Shown here one piece after another: positions 51,101-57,033 of a stretch of 64,000 nt of DNA; the first letter of the stretch is position 1, and every line of letters starts with the position of its first letter. Source of the stretch: Lycocorax pyrrhopterus obiensis. Lineage: Eukaryota; Chordata; Aves; Passeriformes; Paradisaeidae. The position numbers and the translations under genes were made by a program. The stretch is from the NCBI GenBank assembly GCA_014706295.1, contig JACSVZ010000004.1, positions 90,486,547-90,550,546 on the forward strand, written 5' to 3'. The notes under the pieces were generated by a model. That model was not told the origin of the DNA. It did no database searches and saw only the letters and a list, made by a program, of their open reading frames with translations.

Positions 51101-52779
51101 GATCTCTGGGGAGCCTGTTCTAAATCCCACCCCCAAAAAAAGTATCAATTGACATTGACACAAGATTGGGTAGAGCAGAATCTCAATTTATGTTAAATAA
51201 ATCTAATGCCAGCCTATTAAGAACTGACATGTCTGAAAATAAGGACACAATACACATAGTTCTACGTTACAAAGAGCTCTGCAGACAAAGAACTTGAATT
51301 CTGGAATTGTACTGAACTGTGTCACCCTGAAATCTTGTCAGAGTATCCCACAAGCTGAAATGCTGCACAGAGTTGGAGCTGTTGTCACAATTATTGGCTG
51401 TCTTTGAAAAACGGCAGCCTCTGCTCAAGTGGAAATATTGATTCCTTAGGGATGACTCTTCCCCTACAGCACTACATTGCTTTGGAGATGGATTATCCAG
51501 TAGAGACAGTTTCACAATAACTGTCACTAAACAAAACTGAACTAAATTCAGGGTCCTGACCACATGGATTAGGACATGGACAGCCAAGGAGTTGTTGCCA
51601 ACAATAACCCCAGTGATATCTCAGAGCATAAATGAAACTGCCAATAACGTTGGCCAGAAATCTAACCCATTAAAAGGTGATTACCCAAGTTTCTCCTTTC
51701 ACATTCCCAACTTTCTAGACAGTATCTAGTAACAGACCTCTGTGGCAGTGCCTAAACTAAAGAGAAAGCAGTCCTGATATAGAATGACAATTCCCAAATT
51801 CCTAAAGAGTTACAGCTGCACAAAAATAAGATTAAAAATCCTTTTATATTCAAATGGCTTAACGTAAATTCTGTATAAACAATAAGTGAAATGTCCTATA
51901 GGCAATAATGTATATTATTTATTTATATTAATATATACATATATCAATGTACGTAATAAAATACAACTCCATAAGTAATATTGTCCTATATAAGGAACAG
52001 ATCGTGATTTTTCTGTAAAATATTATCTATACAAACTATAATAGCAACTTAACTGAAATAAGAACAGCTGTACTGAGTTCAGCCACAGGTCTCCACAAAT
52101 TTATGTTTGGGGATGATCAGAACAAGCACTTCTATGAAGTCTCCCAGCATCCAACTACCAAAAGCCAAATCCTGTTAAGTATTAAAATATGTAGTAGCAA
52201 GCAATACACAATGATGTGCTTACCGGAAATCAAACAGGATAAAAAAATAACCACAGGCAATATTCTCTTAGAGCACAAACACAAAAGGCAGTGACACAGT
52301 GTCTTTGTAGATCCTACCTTTGTGCCCTCAGAAACCTGGGATACACCAGAAGCCATCCAGCTACCAGCATACAGCAGGCAAGGGGCACTGAGTGTTAACT
52401 TTACAAAGTGAACCCCTTAGTCCAGCATCCATAATACCCTTCCGTAAGTGTCTGTGCTCTGATTACACAGAGTTGCCCAAGAAAAAACATATTTTCAGAT
52501 TTAGACTACAGGGACCAATTGCTTACAGGTTTCTTCCCATCATGCTCTAACTACACCAGTGAGTGAAGTCCAAGAACAAGATAGGGTAGATGACAGGAGC
52601 TCATATTTCAACAGAATACCACTGGGACCAAGCCTTAGGGTGATAAGAGGAAAGGGAATGTTGCAGAGGTGAAATCACTGCTGGAAAGATAATTAAATTC
52701 TTACAGAAAAACTGGCTTTAAACTCCAAACTATTTCAATTACCTTCTGGTGGTGGGGGAGGGAAATCCTCTGTGTCCAT
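9016..52779 (-). CDS. ARHGEF10: ARHGEF10, Rho guanine nucleotide exchange factor 10 (5' and middle part, 17 coding exons, 3' part outside window)
   Basis: ARHGEF10 is a Dbl-family GEF that loads GTP onto RhoA-type GTPases; family work links it to nerve myelination and to vesicle traffic. The CDS joins, in transcription order, 52779-52743, 37579-37409, 35520-35230, 34311-34248, 33069-32990, 31889-31833, 29243-29080, 26007-25891, 24705-24591, 22180-22065, 18355-18278, 18049-17870, 16586-16470, 14696-14604, 13212-13042, 10753-10608 and 9191-9016. That is 2173 bases, or 724 codons plus one base. All junctions are GT-AG and every phase matches. Identity comes from recalled human ARHGEF10: [45 protein letters not shown] and [17 protein letters not shown] all match. 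Full vertebrate proteins are about 1340-1370 residues, so roughly the last 640 (rest of the PH-like region and WD40-like propeller) lie beyond the left edge. No frameshift or premature stop was seen. Confidence 0.95.
9192..10607 (-). other. ARHGEF10: ARHGEF10 intron between c16 and c17
   Basis: This is unremarkable AT-rich intron. I see no repeat family, RNA gene or further exon in it. Confidence 0.8.
10608..10753 (-). CDS. ARHGEF10: ARHGEF10 coding exon 16 (c16): start of PH-like region
   Basis: This 146-base exon encodes residues 618-666: [40 protein letters not shown], then LMCATVNI and a split Arg. The RYLIR and [13 protein letters not shown] strands are typical of the first strands of the atypical PH-like domain after the DH. 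The acceptor caaaatccag precedes 10753 and the donor gtaaga follows 10608. It enters in phase 0 and exits in phase 2. It was found by splicing logic, as it yields no long Met-initiated frame. Confidence 0.94.
10754..13041 (-). other. ARHGEF10: ARHGEF10 intron between c15 and c16
   Basis: This intron carries a plus-strand CR1 3' end near 11400-11905. A short perfect inverted repeat (atttccta/taggaaat, 3-base loop) lies near 12757-12775. Nothing else is recognisable. Confidence 0.8.
11400..11905 (+). mobile_element. CR1 LINE, 3' end
   Basis: The plus strand shows the standard order of the CR1 3' region: the block like '[18 protein letters not shown]', then 'gagaagaggagactgaggggagacctc', then a phrase like '[24 protein letters not shown]', and the 3' UTR ending tccaactcagctgattctgtgat. 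The ORF is broken by frameshifts, with a deletion between the 'gagacctcat' and 'cagctacaactccc' segments. The 5' end is truncated, as is usual for LINE copies. It is antisense to ARHGEF10. Confidence 0.9.
13042..13212 (-). CDS. ARHGEF10: ARHGEF10 coding exon 15 (c15): end of DH domain
   Basis: This 171-base, phase 0-0 exon encodes residues 561-617. It starts [17 protein letters not shown], continues through [20 protein letters not shown] and ends [11 protein letters not shown]. It holds the long C-terminal DH helix, nearly identical to recalled human. DMLKNT completes the signature helix begun in c14. The acceptor accccucag-type site (acccctcag) precedes 13212 and the donor gtaagg follows 13042. 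Confidence 0.97.
13213..14603 (-). other. ARHGEF10: ARHGEF10 intron between c14 and c15
   Basis: This is AT-rich intron with no recognisable repeat or exon. The stretch 13860-14110 is a little richer in GC but resembles nothing I know. Confidence 0.8.
14604..14696 (-). CDS. ARHGEF10: ARHGEF10 coding exon 14 (c14): DH conserved region with [10 protein letters not shown] helix
   Basis: This 93-base, phase 0-0 exon encodes residues 530-560: [15 protein letters not shown] then [16 protein letters not shown]. The second part is the DH signature helix (L-x-x-P-x-Q-R-x-x-x-x-x-LLL), the most conserved part of Rho GEFs and central to exchange. The acceptor is a gcagcag tandem: the first AG gives exon start 14696 and includes the leading Gln, as in human, while the second would start at 14693. 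The donor is gtaaat. Confidence 0.96.
14697..16469 (-). other. ARHGEF10: ARHGEF10 intron between c13 and c14
   Basis: This intron has a short palindrome near 14988-15001 (aacctacctataggtt). Open frames on the plus strand around 15099-16136 have no homology I recognise and no coding character. Confidence 0.8.
16470..16586 (-). CDS. ARHGEF10: ARHGEF10 coding exon 13 (c13): DH domain
   Basis: This 117-base, phase 0-0 exon encodes residues 491-529: [20 protein letters not shown] then [19 protein letters not shown]. It is almost identical to recalled human, with changes such as VAVLKKT to VGILKKS. It forms the Tyr-rich helix and loop in the DH bundle between its conserved regions. The acceptor ttcttttcag precedes 16586 and the donor gttagt follows 16470. 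Confidence 0.96.
16587..17869 (-). other. ARHGEF10: ARHGEF10 intron between c12 and c13
   Basis: This is ordinary AT-rich intron; I see nothing further in it. Confidence 0.8.
17870..18049 (-). CDS. ARHGEF10: ARHGEF10 coding exon 12 (c12): DH domain core
   Basis: This 180-base, phase 0-0 exon encodes residues 431-490. It starts [20 protein letters not shown], continues through [18 protein letters not shown], and ends [17 protein letters not shown]. It differs from recalled human at only a few positions. It corresponds to the middle helices of the DH fold. The acceptor tccccacag precedes 18049 and the donor gtaagc follows 17870. The intron separating it from c11 (18050-18277) is only 228 bases, the shortest in the window. 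Confidence 0.97.
18278..18355 (-). CDS. ARHGEF10: ARHGEF10 coding exon 11 (c11): first helix of DH domain
   Basis: This 78-base, phase 0-0 exon encodes residues 405-430: [18 protein letters not shown] then DALKRILE. It is identical to recalled human over this stretch and is the first conserved DH region (helix with SE-x-x-YV), which contacts the GTPase switch. The acceptor tttcaacag precedes 18355 and the donor gtacct follows 18278. It contains no Met. Loss of this exon would keep the frame but remove a catalytic helix. Confidence 0.95.
18645..18765 (+). mobile_element. CR1 LINE 3' tail (short fragment)
   Basis: Only the last 120 bases of a CR1 copy are present: ctctcaggcacctggtg, then gccaggagttggacttcaatgatcc, then two degenerate terminal octamers (attctata, atcctatg) at 18748-18763. 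It is the same orientation and 3' end type as the copy at 11400-11905. Confidence 0.85.
19850..20300. other. GC-rich intronic block of unknown origin
   Basis: This is a sharp GC-rich island in AT-rich intron, with a dozen or so CpGs and long overlapping open frames on both strands (up to about 130 codons), as expected from GC content alone. The translations (Pro/Ser/His-rich) match no family I know. It adjoins an old CR1 piece, so it may be degraded repeat. A regulatory CpG-rich element is the other possibility. Confidence 0.4.
20500..21040 (-). mobile_element. Old CR1 LINE fragment, internal region (degraded)
   Basis: The plus strand follows the reverse complement of the internal CR1 region: ccatcccatctggtcccacagac, then ctgaggcaaaggtagcacagtc, then a run like ttgttgccaatgtacatata, then gagctttggcgttcctaactcc. 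Similarity is patchy, suggesting an old copy. Boundaries are approximate. Confidence 0.55.
22065..22180 (-). CDS. ARHGEF10: ARHGEF10 coding exon 10 (c10): linker into DH domain
   Basis: This 116-base exon encodes residues 366-404. It reads [20 protein letters not shown] then [19 protein letters not shown]. Human (recalled) is [18 protein letters not shown], so the bird protein seems to have about two extra residues in an (ATC)-rich DNA stretch near the exon start. The acceptor is atttgtag before 22180 and the donor gtagta after 22065, directly following three CAG codons. It enters in phase 1 and exits in phase 0. Confidence 0.94.
23686..23690. repeat. Left target-site duplication of the solo LTR
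   Basis: The 5-mer gtaac directly precedes the LTR and is repeated exactly at 24273-24277 after it. The match marks an undisturbed insertion. Confidence 0.88.
23691..24272 (+). mobile_element. Solo LTR of an avian endogenous retrovirus (ERVL-like)
   Basis: This 582-base element starts TGTGCTGATTTTGG and ends CCATGACA, with TG...CA termini. It is flanked by a perfect 5-base target duplication, gtaac, at 23686-23690 and 24273-24277. Its sequence matches a common avian LTR I recall (blocks like gaccaaagggatattccaga, ggagtgatggcgttt and the ggctggggtt end). A polyadenylation-like ATTAAA is at 24148-24153. No internal gag/pol sequence remains, so it is a solo LTR left by recombination. Five-base duplications are usual for ERVL-type elements. 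Its sense strand is opposite to ARHGEF10. Confidence 0.9.
24273..24277. repeat. Right target-site duplication of the solo LTR
   Basis: The 5-mer gtaac directly follows the CA end of the LTR and equals the copy at 23686-23690. Confidence 0.88.
24591..24705 (-). CDS. ARHGEF10: ARHGEF10 coding exon 9 (c9): coiled-coil end and basic GRSFIRTKS segment
   Basis: This 115-base exon encodes residues 328-366. It starts [20 protein letters not shown] and ends in the basic [15 protein letters not shown]; both blocks match recalled human ARHGEF10. The acceptor atgttacag precedes 24705 and the donor gtatat follows 24591; it exits in phase 1. The Thr of GTKDGL (residue 339 here) seems to correspond to the human Thr332 altered in an inherited slowed-nerve-conduction trait. 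That match is from memory and needs alignment. The solo LTR lies 319 bases past the donor side of this exon. Confidence 0.96.
24706..25890 (-). other. ARHGEF10: ARHGEF10 intron between c8 and c9
   Basis: This is AT-rich intron with a compact GC-rich island near 25450-25620 that contains the hexamer repeat described separately. Nothing else is recognisable. Confidence 0.8.
25511..25540. repeat. (AGGGCC)n hexamer tandem repeat with G-quadruplex motif
   Basis: Four perfect agggcc units run from 25511 to 25534, followed by agggct. On the plus strand this gives five GGG runs with three-base spacers, which meets the classical G-quadruplex pattern. It lies about 350 bases downstream of exon c8 in transcription order, on the template strand of ARHGEF10. 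Frames through it read as Arg-Ala or Ala-Leu repeats and are not genes. Confidence 0.85.
25891..26007 (-). CDS. ARHGEF10: ARHGEF10 coding exon 8 (c8): start of predicted coiled coil
   Basis: This 117-base, phase 0-0 exon encodes residues 289-327: [20 protein letters not shown], a short NTVGAVE break, then [11 protein letters not shown]. It is rich in Leu, Lys and Glu with heptad-like spacing, consistent with an alpha-helical coiled coil preceding the DH domain. The acceptor is cactgtag before 26007 and the donor gtagtg after 25891. It has no Met and is too short to appear as a long reading frame, so it was found by splicing logic. Confidence 0.94.
26008..29079 (-). other. ARHGEF10: ARHGEF10 intron between c7 and c8
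   Basis: This intron holds the 17-base tandem repeat at 26119-26178, a G/T-rich tract near 27310-27365 and a GC-richer stretch near 28200-28500. I cannot assign the last to a repeat family. Open frames of 108-140 codons here have no recognisable homology. Confidence 0.75.
26119..26178. repeat. 17-base minisatellite, about 3.4 copies
   Basis: Units begin at 26128, 26145 and 26162, with consensus aaaactatcactaaggg; a partial unit (actgaggg) precedes them. Units differ by one or two substitutions. It is a short local tandem repeat in the intron just downstream of exon c8's acceptor side. Confidence 0.85.
29080..29243 (-). CDS. ARHGEF10: ARHGEF10 coding exon 7 (c7): second IYDDV motif and acidic Ser-rich block
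   Basis: This 164-base exon encodes residues 234-288. It starts [19 protein letters not shown] and continues [19 protein letters not shown] before [17 protein letters not shown]. This is the best-conserved part of the N-terminal region, nearly identical to recalled human. The acceptor is attcttgcag before 29243 and the donor gtatgt after 29080; it enters in phase 1 and exits in phase 0. The many Ser, Tyr and acidic residues suggest a regulated docking segment (inference). Confidence 0.96.
29244..31832 (-). other. ARHGEF10: ARHGEF10 intron between c6 and c7
   Basis: This is AT-rich intron. I see no repeat family or extra exon in it. Confidence 0.8.
31833..31889 (-). CDS. ARHGEF10: ARHGEF10 coding exon 6 (c6): first IYDDV motif
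   Basis: This 57-base exon encodes [19 protein letters not shown], closely matching recalled human [19 protein letters not shown]. The acceptor is ttggttttag before 31889; the donor gtttga after 31833 is weak against the consensus. Entry and exit are phase 1, so this 19-residue unit could be skipped without a frameshift. Its acidic IYDDV motif recurs at the start of exon c7; the Tyr sits in an acidic context suited to tyrosine phosphorylation (inference). Confidence 0.94.
31890..32989 (-). other. ARHGEF10: ARHGEF10 intron between c5 and c6
   Basis: This is unremarkable intron; open frames on both strands lack homology. Confidence 0.8.
32990..33069 (-). CDS. ARHGEF10: ARHGEF10 coding exon 5 (c5)
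   Basis: This 80-base exon encodes residues 188-215. It reads [16 protein letters not shown] then [11 protein letters not shown], matching recalled human SEDQVGREDSALARW and [11 protein letters not shown]. The acceptor ttttttttcaag precedes 33069 and the donor gtaagt follows 32990. A second AG five bases inside (gtgaag, exon start 33064) would be in frame only if exon c4 were skipped. It exits in phase 1, splitting the Asn codon shared with c6. Confidence 0.93.
33070..34247 (-). other. ARHGEF10: ARHGEF10 intron between c4 and c5
   Basis: More than half of this intron is an old plus-strand CR1 copy (33390-34025). The rest is AT-rich with nothing further seen. Confidence 0.8.
33390..34025 (+). 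mobile_element. CR1 LINE, 3' region (old, interrupted copy)
   Basis: The start, ctgggttacatcaggggccatcaggc, parallels the 'ctggggtgcatcaggcacagc' block of the CR1 at 11400. The end shows the CR1 3' UTR: gggaagcatctccatccttggagggtttcaaggctc, then a phrase like gcaggctagacaagatctcc, ending tcattctata at 34008-34017. A G/T-rich low-complexity insertion (about 33700-33755) interrupts it. It is antisense to ARHGEF10 and sits close to the small exon c4. Confidence 0.75.
34248..34311 (-). CDS. ARHGEF10: ARHGEF10 coding exon 4 (c4): small fast-evolving exon
   Basis: This 64-base exon encodes about 21 residues ([20 protein letters not shown] plus split codons). It aligns loosely with recalled human TPEVTEDRQPNSLSSEEPPT, keeping TE, NS and E-P. 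The acceptor ctacttggcag precedes 34311 and the donor gtgatt follows 34248. It enters in phase 1 and leaves in phase 2, exactly linking exon c3 to the acceptor of c5 at 33069. Sequence similarity alone would not have found it; phase and position support it. Its length is not a multiple of three, so simple skipping shifts the frame unless exon c5 uses its second acceptor. Confidence 0.82.
34312..35229 (-). other. ARHGEF10: ARHGEF10 intron between c3 and c4
   Basis: This is AT-rich intron with a pyrimidine-rich acceptor tract next to exon c4. Nothing else is seen. Confidence 0.8.
35230..35520 (-). CDS. ARHGEF10: ARHGEF10 coding exon 3 (c3): Pro/Ser-rich N-terminal region with conserved [10 protein letters not shown] block
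   Basis: This 291-base exon, the largest in the window, encodes residues 70-167. It begins in a poorly conserved Glu/Ser-rich stretch, then shows KVNPYSVI, a Ser/Pro-rich linker, and [20 protein letters not shown]. The last block is almost unchanged from human and is probably a short binding segment in otherwise disordered sequence. The donor is gtactg. The acceptor is a tandem aaag/gag pair: splicing at 35520 includes a Gly codon and splicing at 35517 omits it, with both keeping frame. Entry and exit are phase 1. Confidence 0.94.
35521..37408 (-). other. ARHGEF10: ARHGEF10 intron between c2 and c3
   Basis: The right half of this intron contains a probable LTR-type element (36600-37310). The left half is unremarkable. 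Confidence 0.75.
36600..37310 (+). mobile_element. Possible avian LTR-type element
   Basis: Its composition differs from the flanking intron. A GC-richer part (tcctcgcggggaaggtccc) is followed by a T/C-rich tract (37120-37145), then ataataataaccataatagc and aataaacccaacatgtgtat, with an AATAAA-like signal at about 37254-37259. That order resembles avian LTRs I have seen. I could not find matching termini or a target duplication, so class and limits are uncertain. Confidence 0.35.
37409..37579 (-). CDS. ARHGEF10: ARHGEF10 coding exon 2 (c2): acidic N-terminal segment
   Basis: This 171-base exon encodes residues 13-70. Its acidic core, [20 protein letters not shown], is nearly identical to recalled human ARHGEF10, while the flanks (Pro/Gly-rich PPIPGPGNN) are divergent. 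The acceptor tttgtgcacag precedes 37579 and the donor gtaagt follows 37409; entry and exit are both phase 1. It is preceded by the longest complete intron in the window (15.2 kb). The segment is probably disordered. Skipping this exon alone would keep the frame, since 171 is divisible by three. Confidence 0.95.
45615..45745 (+). mobile_element. Possible LTR-derived fragment
   Basis: The run ggtttccatggccaggtttt, then tagtgcaggggctacagtgg, then gaaaagctgccagaagcttc, ending ccagcagagccaatgccagcc, closely follows a widespread avian LTR-type repeat that I recall. Only part of the element is present and the ends are not defined. Confidence 0.45.
48040..48145. repeat. G/T-rich low-complexity tract
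   Basis: Repeated variants of ggggttttttgtttg run through this tract. On the ARHGEF10 transcript strand it reads as a C/A-rich stretch. Confidence 0.75.
50960..51130 (-). mobile_element. CR1 LINE 3' tail
   Basis: The plus strand starts cacagaatattctgagttgg, the reverse complement of a CR1 3' end. It continues aagggacccacaaggctcatc and ends near ctggggagcctgttctaaat. It has the same orientation as ARHGEF10 and is truncated at its 5' end. Confidence 0.85.
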
Positions 52780-52818
52780 TCTAGTGTATCCACCGCACCT
52801 TTAGCAGACTGGAAAACT
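52743..52818 (-). CDS. ARHGEF10: ARHGEF10 coding exon 1 (c1): 5' UTR plus first 12 codons
   Basis: The coding part, 52779-52743, reads [12 protein letters not shown] plus one base, aligning with the recalled human start MDQREPLPPAPAE. The acceptor tttttgcag ends at 52819 and the donor gtaatt follows 52743. The exon exits in phase 1, as exon c2 needs (G+TT gives Val13). The ATG has A at -3 and G at +4, a good Kozak context. An in-frame TAA at 52803-52801 and no other ATG in the 39 bases of 5' UTR fix this as the start. A noncoding exon 1 must exist upstream, because this exon has a splice acceptor. At 76 bases it is easily missed by automated gene finding. Confidence 0.87.
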
Positions 52819-55359
52819 CTGCAAAAATGAAGGGAACATGTTTTGTAGATGAACACAATTTCCAAGTATTGAGACACTCCTTTTCAATTTGGCTAAGCTC
52901 ATACCTATTAGCTAATACCATTATGGAAGAGAGGAAATGTGCCTGGCTTCTTGCTTCCATATGAATACAGTCCAAATTTTTATGTACACAGCCCTCAATA
53001 TTGCAGCCAATTCTTTTAATGATCTCAGTAAGCCAGCTGAAGAAGGACGAAGTTTTTAAACTATTTTGTGCTCTGCAGTTCCCACTGTGACAATCACAAG
53101 GAGATCACTAAAACATGTTACTTCAATGTCTGTTTGGAGTATATATTCCATCTCAAAATCTTCATGAAGGGGTGAAGGATAAAAATTCAAGGAAGCTTAT
53201 CAGTTTTCATGATGCTTTTCTCTATTCAGCAATCAGAAATAACAAGTTTTAACTATACACTTTATACACAGCTGCTTTCCATTGGCTTTTTTTGCCAATC
53301 TTAAAAATTCTGCTTGAGTCCCTTTACTTCCACCTTTCCTAAGGAGAGTGAAGTACTAGCGAGCAGGTTCCTGAGCATCTTTTCTTTCATCCTCTTTTCT
53401 CAAATGCCATTGATCTCATGTTTTAAGGAAAATAATAACTCTACAAAGCATTCCCATACTTTGGTACTGAATACACAACTGGAGAGAGCAAAGCCCAGAA
53501 CCCACGAGAGACATCATCCCTCCTTCCAGATAATGCTATTTAATAGTGACATTCCAGTATCATCCAGAAGGAAAACCTACTGTGCTAAGCAACGCACATG
53601 CTCTGCCCCCAGCCCATTTTCACTCTAATTTAAGAGACAGCATGTCAAAAAGACAGATTTCAGAACAAGGCTGAGGAAGAAAACTAAGTTTCCAAAAGCT
53701 ACAAAAGACAGTGGAAGAGCCAATGCTGAATTTTCTGCCCTACTCTTGAGTAGCCTATAGACGTTAATCTGAAGAAGTTACCTCGTCTGCTGGCAACAGA
53801 ACAGCTCAAGACCTTGGAAAGTCTCCACAGCCCAAATATGAAAAGATTAAACTGAGGGAGACAGTGAAATTCAAGGTACAGTGGCAAAATATTAAATTAA
53901 ATGGATCAGAAAACAGAGGTCAAATCAATTGCCACTTACAGAAAAAGTGGCAGTGAATGGAAAAAAAAAGCTTCAAAAAAGGATCCAACCCTAGGAGGCA
54001 CCAGGCAATTTACCTCCCTAACACCAGCTTTGCAAGGGCAAATTATCAGGACAGATGTGCCAGGAAGGATAACAACTCTGGTAGTGCAAGATCCTATTAC
54101 GATGAGACAATTCATAACAACTTCATTTACTAAGAATACAAAATTCCCTTTTAAACTGTCTTAAAACTTTGGTAATTCTTAATCCAGTCCTAGACAAAAT
54201 CAAGTAACTTCAGAGCCAAGGCTCAGAAAGAATTCACCCACGTATACAACATCTGTCTATAACACAAAAAAAATCCATTATGTGCTTTCACTATACAGTG
54301 TTCCTTCTAAAGCTTCTCTGCAATTTACATCTGCAGAGCTCCAAGGCGTGTTCCAGCTTACAGATGTCTGGAATGCATCCTGCCACACCAAAACTGTCAG
54401 CCAAAACAAGCGATAGTTATGGTTTGAAGAAAAGGCCATTTTTCTTTATTTTTTTAAAGCTGCTCATGACTGGAGCATAGGTTTTCAAGTGTGAAATATG
54501 TAATAGCCAGCAAACCTCTGAAAGTGAGTCTCAGCACCTTTCCCAAATGCATTTTTACAAGAGTAGCTAAAAGGCTTTCAGAATGATTTTTTTTCTTTAA
54601 ACGTATGATGCAAGCTTTTAAACATCTATCAAAGTTAACTTCAACAAAGATTTTATAAATCAATTCCTTCCTCACAAGCAAATACTAGCAAGACAGGGCT
54701 AAGCCATGCAGCTTGATTTCCATTTTGATCAGTGACATGCTTCAAATTACAGAAGAATTGTGTCAAGGAAGGACACAGACCCAGTGTTAAGAGTCCTACC
54801 CACTGACCTGCTTGCTCCCATCTGAACAGTGAAGTTATTCACAAGAAGAAAGATACACTTTCTCACTTAAGAATGCCTTAGGGGTTGATTTATACATTAC
54901 ATTAACTCATCTTGAAGTTCCACATATTTTTCTCCACTTTTTAGATGCTGACAAAAACCCTGCAGCAGGAAAGAGAGCTTGTGTATTACAGACTCCATTA
55001 ATACCCTCCACAAAAGAAAATAATTGCCATTTTATGTAGCAGACAGCACATTTACGAACGATCTCTAATAGCATCATATTTCAAAGAAAAGTTTTTCACT
55101 CTTCTTTTGAGAGACATGGGAACTAACTCAAGTTAAAGATGTTTAAATCAATATTAAGGCAGATGATTTAATTTGACTAGCAGCATATGGTACATTTGCA
55201 TTTGTAGCTCAAGTGCTTTTCCCATTGATTCTCCTGCTAACAGAGTTACATAGCACAGCTTACAGGTGCATTTAGACAAAAATTGTGAAAATCAAAGCTC
55301 AAATTAAGCTGAAAGGACTTCCGAATGTTGTCTCATACACTCAAGACAGGTGTTTTCAA

Positions 55360-55800
55360 AATTAAATCAGGTTGGTCAGGGCCTTTGTCCCTCCAAGTTA
55401 TGAAACCCTATGAGGGTGGAGGTTTCACCACGTCCCTGAGCATCCTGCTGCTGAGCTTAACCAGAAACTCCAGGAAGGGTTTTTCCCATAAGCCCAACTG
55501 GAGTTAGCCCTGCAGCAGCTTGCAGCCACTGCCTCTCATTCTCCTGCTGCACACCCCTGAAAAAAGCCTGGCTCCACCTTCTTTCCAACCCTGCCTTGGG
55601 AAGCAAATCCCCCTCAGTCCTTTCTTCTCAAAATGACACAAACCCAAAGGTTTCCCTCAGCCTCTCCTGACCTCTTCCCACCCTCAACCATAGCAGCGGC
55701 CTTTACTGGACTTGCTTCAGTTTGCCAGTCCCTCACTTGGTACTGGTGCCTCACAATGAGCACCCAATTCCAGATGCAACATCAAGACCACTAAGCAGAT
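55360..55800 (-). mobile_element. CR1 LINE fragment (degraded)
   Basis: The plus strand follows the reverse complement of the CR1 3' ORF region: gggtggaggtttcaccacgt, then cagaaactccaggaagggttt, then a block like ctgcctctcattctcctgctg, then ggacttgcttcagtttgcc and cacccaattccagatgcaac. Divergence is high. It is the same orientation as ARHGEF10. Confidence 0.65.
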
Positions 55801-56990
55801 GTTACTTGGTTTAACATAAAATTATATTAAAAAAATTAACAGTTTTTAAGACACAGAATATTAGGACGTTGTTCCAAAGGTATTTTTAAAACTGCAAAGA
55901 AAAGAATCCCTATCAAACATGAAACACGTATGCTATTATATTCATGTGTGTTCCATCTTAAAATCATAAATATGAATAACTGAACAACTGCCGTGACCTA
56001 CTCGACATAGAGGTTATAAAAATATGGAGCTTTTTTCCCCCCATATAACATTGTTTTCTCAAACACAGTATAACCTCTGTTTAATGACTTACACTGCACC
56101 CTTCCAGACTGCACAGCAATCACAGGAACACAGGGACAGAAAGAAGTTCTCAGAGTTACCCAGCTGAAAGTTTAACATTTCACACTGGCATCCAGATGTG
56201 AAATGAGCTCACCTGACTCGGTGCTTATCACCTTCTTTGCTTCAGATGTGGGTAGAGATAGCAGTGACTGCTATGGGCCACAGAGGTGGTCTACAGATTG
56301 TCTCCCTTCCCTCTCTTCCCCCATATTTCCTCTCCGTGCCCAACATACAGCAGATGCAGGGGGAGAGGCCAAGGAGCTCCTGGACACTTTTATTAAAGGC
56401 AGCTGACCCGCTCTGGTCAAAACATTGGCCTTCACTTCCAATGCCTACTTCCTGATGTTTTCATCTGGTCCTTTCCTGCCAAACTGTTAGGAGGAACAGG
56501 TAATTCTTACTCATATTTACAGATTGGAAGAGAACAGTATTTCGATTTTTTAAGTTCCCAGTTTACCTGCCCACTTATATCCGAACCAATCTAGCTAGCA
56601 AACCCCAACTACTCCGAGCCTAAGGAACTACTGTTGTTAAAAAAAAAAATCCTACTTGTAGCACAGTAGCATGCTCTTATTCCAGATGTTTAGCTAGTAA
56701 CTTCCTAGGTGTGGCACTAAAAATCAGGAATAACCATATTAAATGCATGAATTTTGAAAGAAAAATAACCACAACAGGTCCCTTATTATACTGCAATATA
56801 TTCAGTTACTGACCAAGTTTGCAATGCTTTCTAAGTTTTAAGTTGATATGTAAGAAAAAAAAGGAATTAAAATACCACATTAAAACCAGATGCTCATGGG
56901 CAATGTTTCTAATGCAGAGAAGTCCCCCACAGTTAAAGCAGTCAGATCTCCAATGGCAATCACATCAGAAACCAGAATCATCCAAGTGTG

Positions 56991-57033
56991 AAATGGTCCC
57001 TAAGGACATTATCATAAAATGGTCCCTAAGGAC
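56991..57033. repeat. 17-base direct duplication, period 26
   Basis: The string aaatggtccctaaggac occurs at 56991-57007 and 57017-57033 with a 9-base spacer. It is probably a small local duplication. Confidence 0.85.

Larger units (their letters stand above)
37580..52742 (-). other. ARHGEF10: ARHGEF10 intron between c1 and c2 (15.2 kb)
   Basis: This is the longest complete intron in the window. Recognisable contents are few: a possible LTR fragment near 45615-45745, a G/T-rich tract at 48040-48145, a minus-strand CR1 tail at 50960-51130, and an AT-rich stretch near 51905-51965. Several A-runs occur (for example 44939-44952 and 50532-50546). No further exon or RNA gene can be supported; long introns near the start of a gene often hold enhancers, which I cannot see from sequence alone. 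Confidence 0.8.
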
